From NCBI GenBank assembly GCA_003161495.1, contig PMOP01000127.1, forward strand, positions 1 to 5,493: a stretch of DNA of 5,493 nt. Reading direction: 5' to 3'. Shown piece by piece: positions 5,246-5,493 of this stretch (positions are counted from its first letter, which is position 1; each line of letters begins with the position of its first letter). The position numbers and the translations under genes were made by a program. The notes under the pieces were generated by a model. That model was not told the DNA's origin. It saw only the letters and a list, made by a program, of their open reading frames with translations, and ran no database searches. The DNA is from Acidobacteriota bacterium. GTDB taxonomy: Bacteria; Acidobacteriota; Terriglobia; Acidiferrales; UBA7541.

Positions 5246-5493
5246 CTAGAGTTGCAGTTCGCCAAACGATGCATCGAGAATCCGGATGGCCGCGTCCACA
5301 TCCGTTTTTCCGATATTGAGCATGGGCGAAAGGCGAATGACGTTGCCGTAAAGGCCGCCCTTGCCGATCAGCAATCCATGTTCGCGCGTGTTTTCCAGCA
5401 ATTGCGATGTCGCTTCGGGAGCGGGCTCCTTCGTCTCGCGATCTTTCACGAGTTCGAGTCCGAGCATCAGGCCCTTGCCGCGCACGTCGCCGA
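5246..5493 (-). CDS. Class III PLP aminotransferase (AGXT2-like), C-terminal fragment
   Basis: The last 81 residues of a longer protein are present; the frame is open through the right edge, so the true start lies outside. The fragment begins GDVRGKGLMLGLELVKD, the conserved segment near the C-terminal domain of class III (omega) aminotransferases, and continues with GLLIGKGGLYGNVIRLSP, which is characteristic of the alanine-glyoxylate aminotransferase 2 / beta-aminoisobutyrate-pyruvate group. The GTG at 5483-5485 is the internal valine of GDVRGKG, not a start. The PLP lysine is outside the window. Family members transfer the amino group of beta-alanine, 3-aminoisobutyrate or alanine to pyruvate or glyoxylate. 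With preA and an NCS1 carrier nearby, a role at the end of reductive pyrimidine breakdown is plausible, but gamma-aminobutyrate or ornithine-type substrates cannot be excluded. Stop codon TAG at 5246-5248. Confidence 0.88.
   Translation of the reverse strand, partial: GDVRGKGLMLGLELVKDRETKEPAPEATSQLLENTREHGLLIGKGGLYGNVIRLSPMLNIGKTDVDAAIRILDASFGELQL

Overview
The window (about 57% GC by eye) looks like chromosomal DNA of a soil-type acidobacterium. The evidence is indirect: the palindromic repeat families beginning GTAGC, the PilB/GspE-type ATPase with an added zinc ribbon, and the style of the secreted small protein. No rRNA or marker gene is present, so the phylum is an inference.

Layout. 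Positions 1-216 (+) hold the C-terminus of a PreA-type dihydropyrimidine dehydrogenase with its last 4Fe-4S motif. Positions 217-426 separate it from a convergent gene and are filled with inverted repeats. On the minus strand, reading right to left, come: the C-terminus of a class III aminotransferase of the AGXT2 type (5493-5246); an intergenic stretch with several small palindromes (5245-4969); a PilB/GspE/MshE-type secretion or pilus ATPase (4968-3091); a small DEDD-type 3'-5' exonuclease (2981-2430); a REPIN-like double palindrome (2335-2410); a short exported protein of unknown function (2313-1861); and an NCS1-family nucleobase/hydantoin/allantoin-type transporter (1857-427), which starts 3 nt after the stop of the exported protein.

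Function. PreA reduces uracil and thymine, NCS1 carriers import nucleobases or hydantoins, and AGXT2-type aminotransferases can act on the beta-amino acids at the end of that pathway. The two edges and the transporter therefore suggest a locus for reductive pyrimidine (or hydantoin) catabolism. The ATPase and exonuclease in the middle do not fit that pathway and look like unrelated insertions or neighbours. No CRISPR array, tRNA, rRNA, transposase or prophage gene was seen.

The points most worth following are the REP/REPIN elements carrying a 5' GTAG, one of which supplies the last bases of the preA stop region; the C-terminal zinc ribbon and the altered CxC motif of the ATPase; its half-degenerate MshEN c-di-GMP motif pair; and the coupling of an exported protein to an NCS1 carrier. 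No clearly undescribed multi-gene system is visible.
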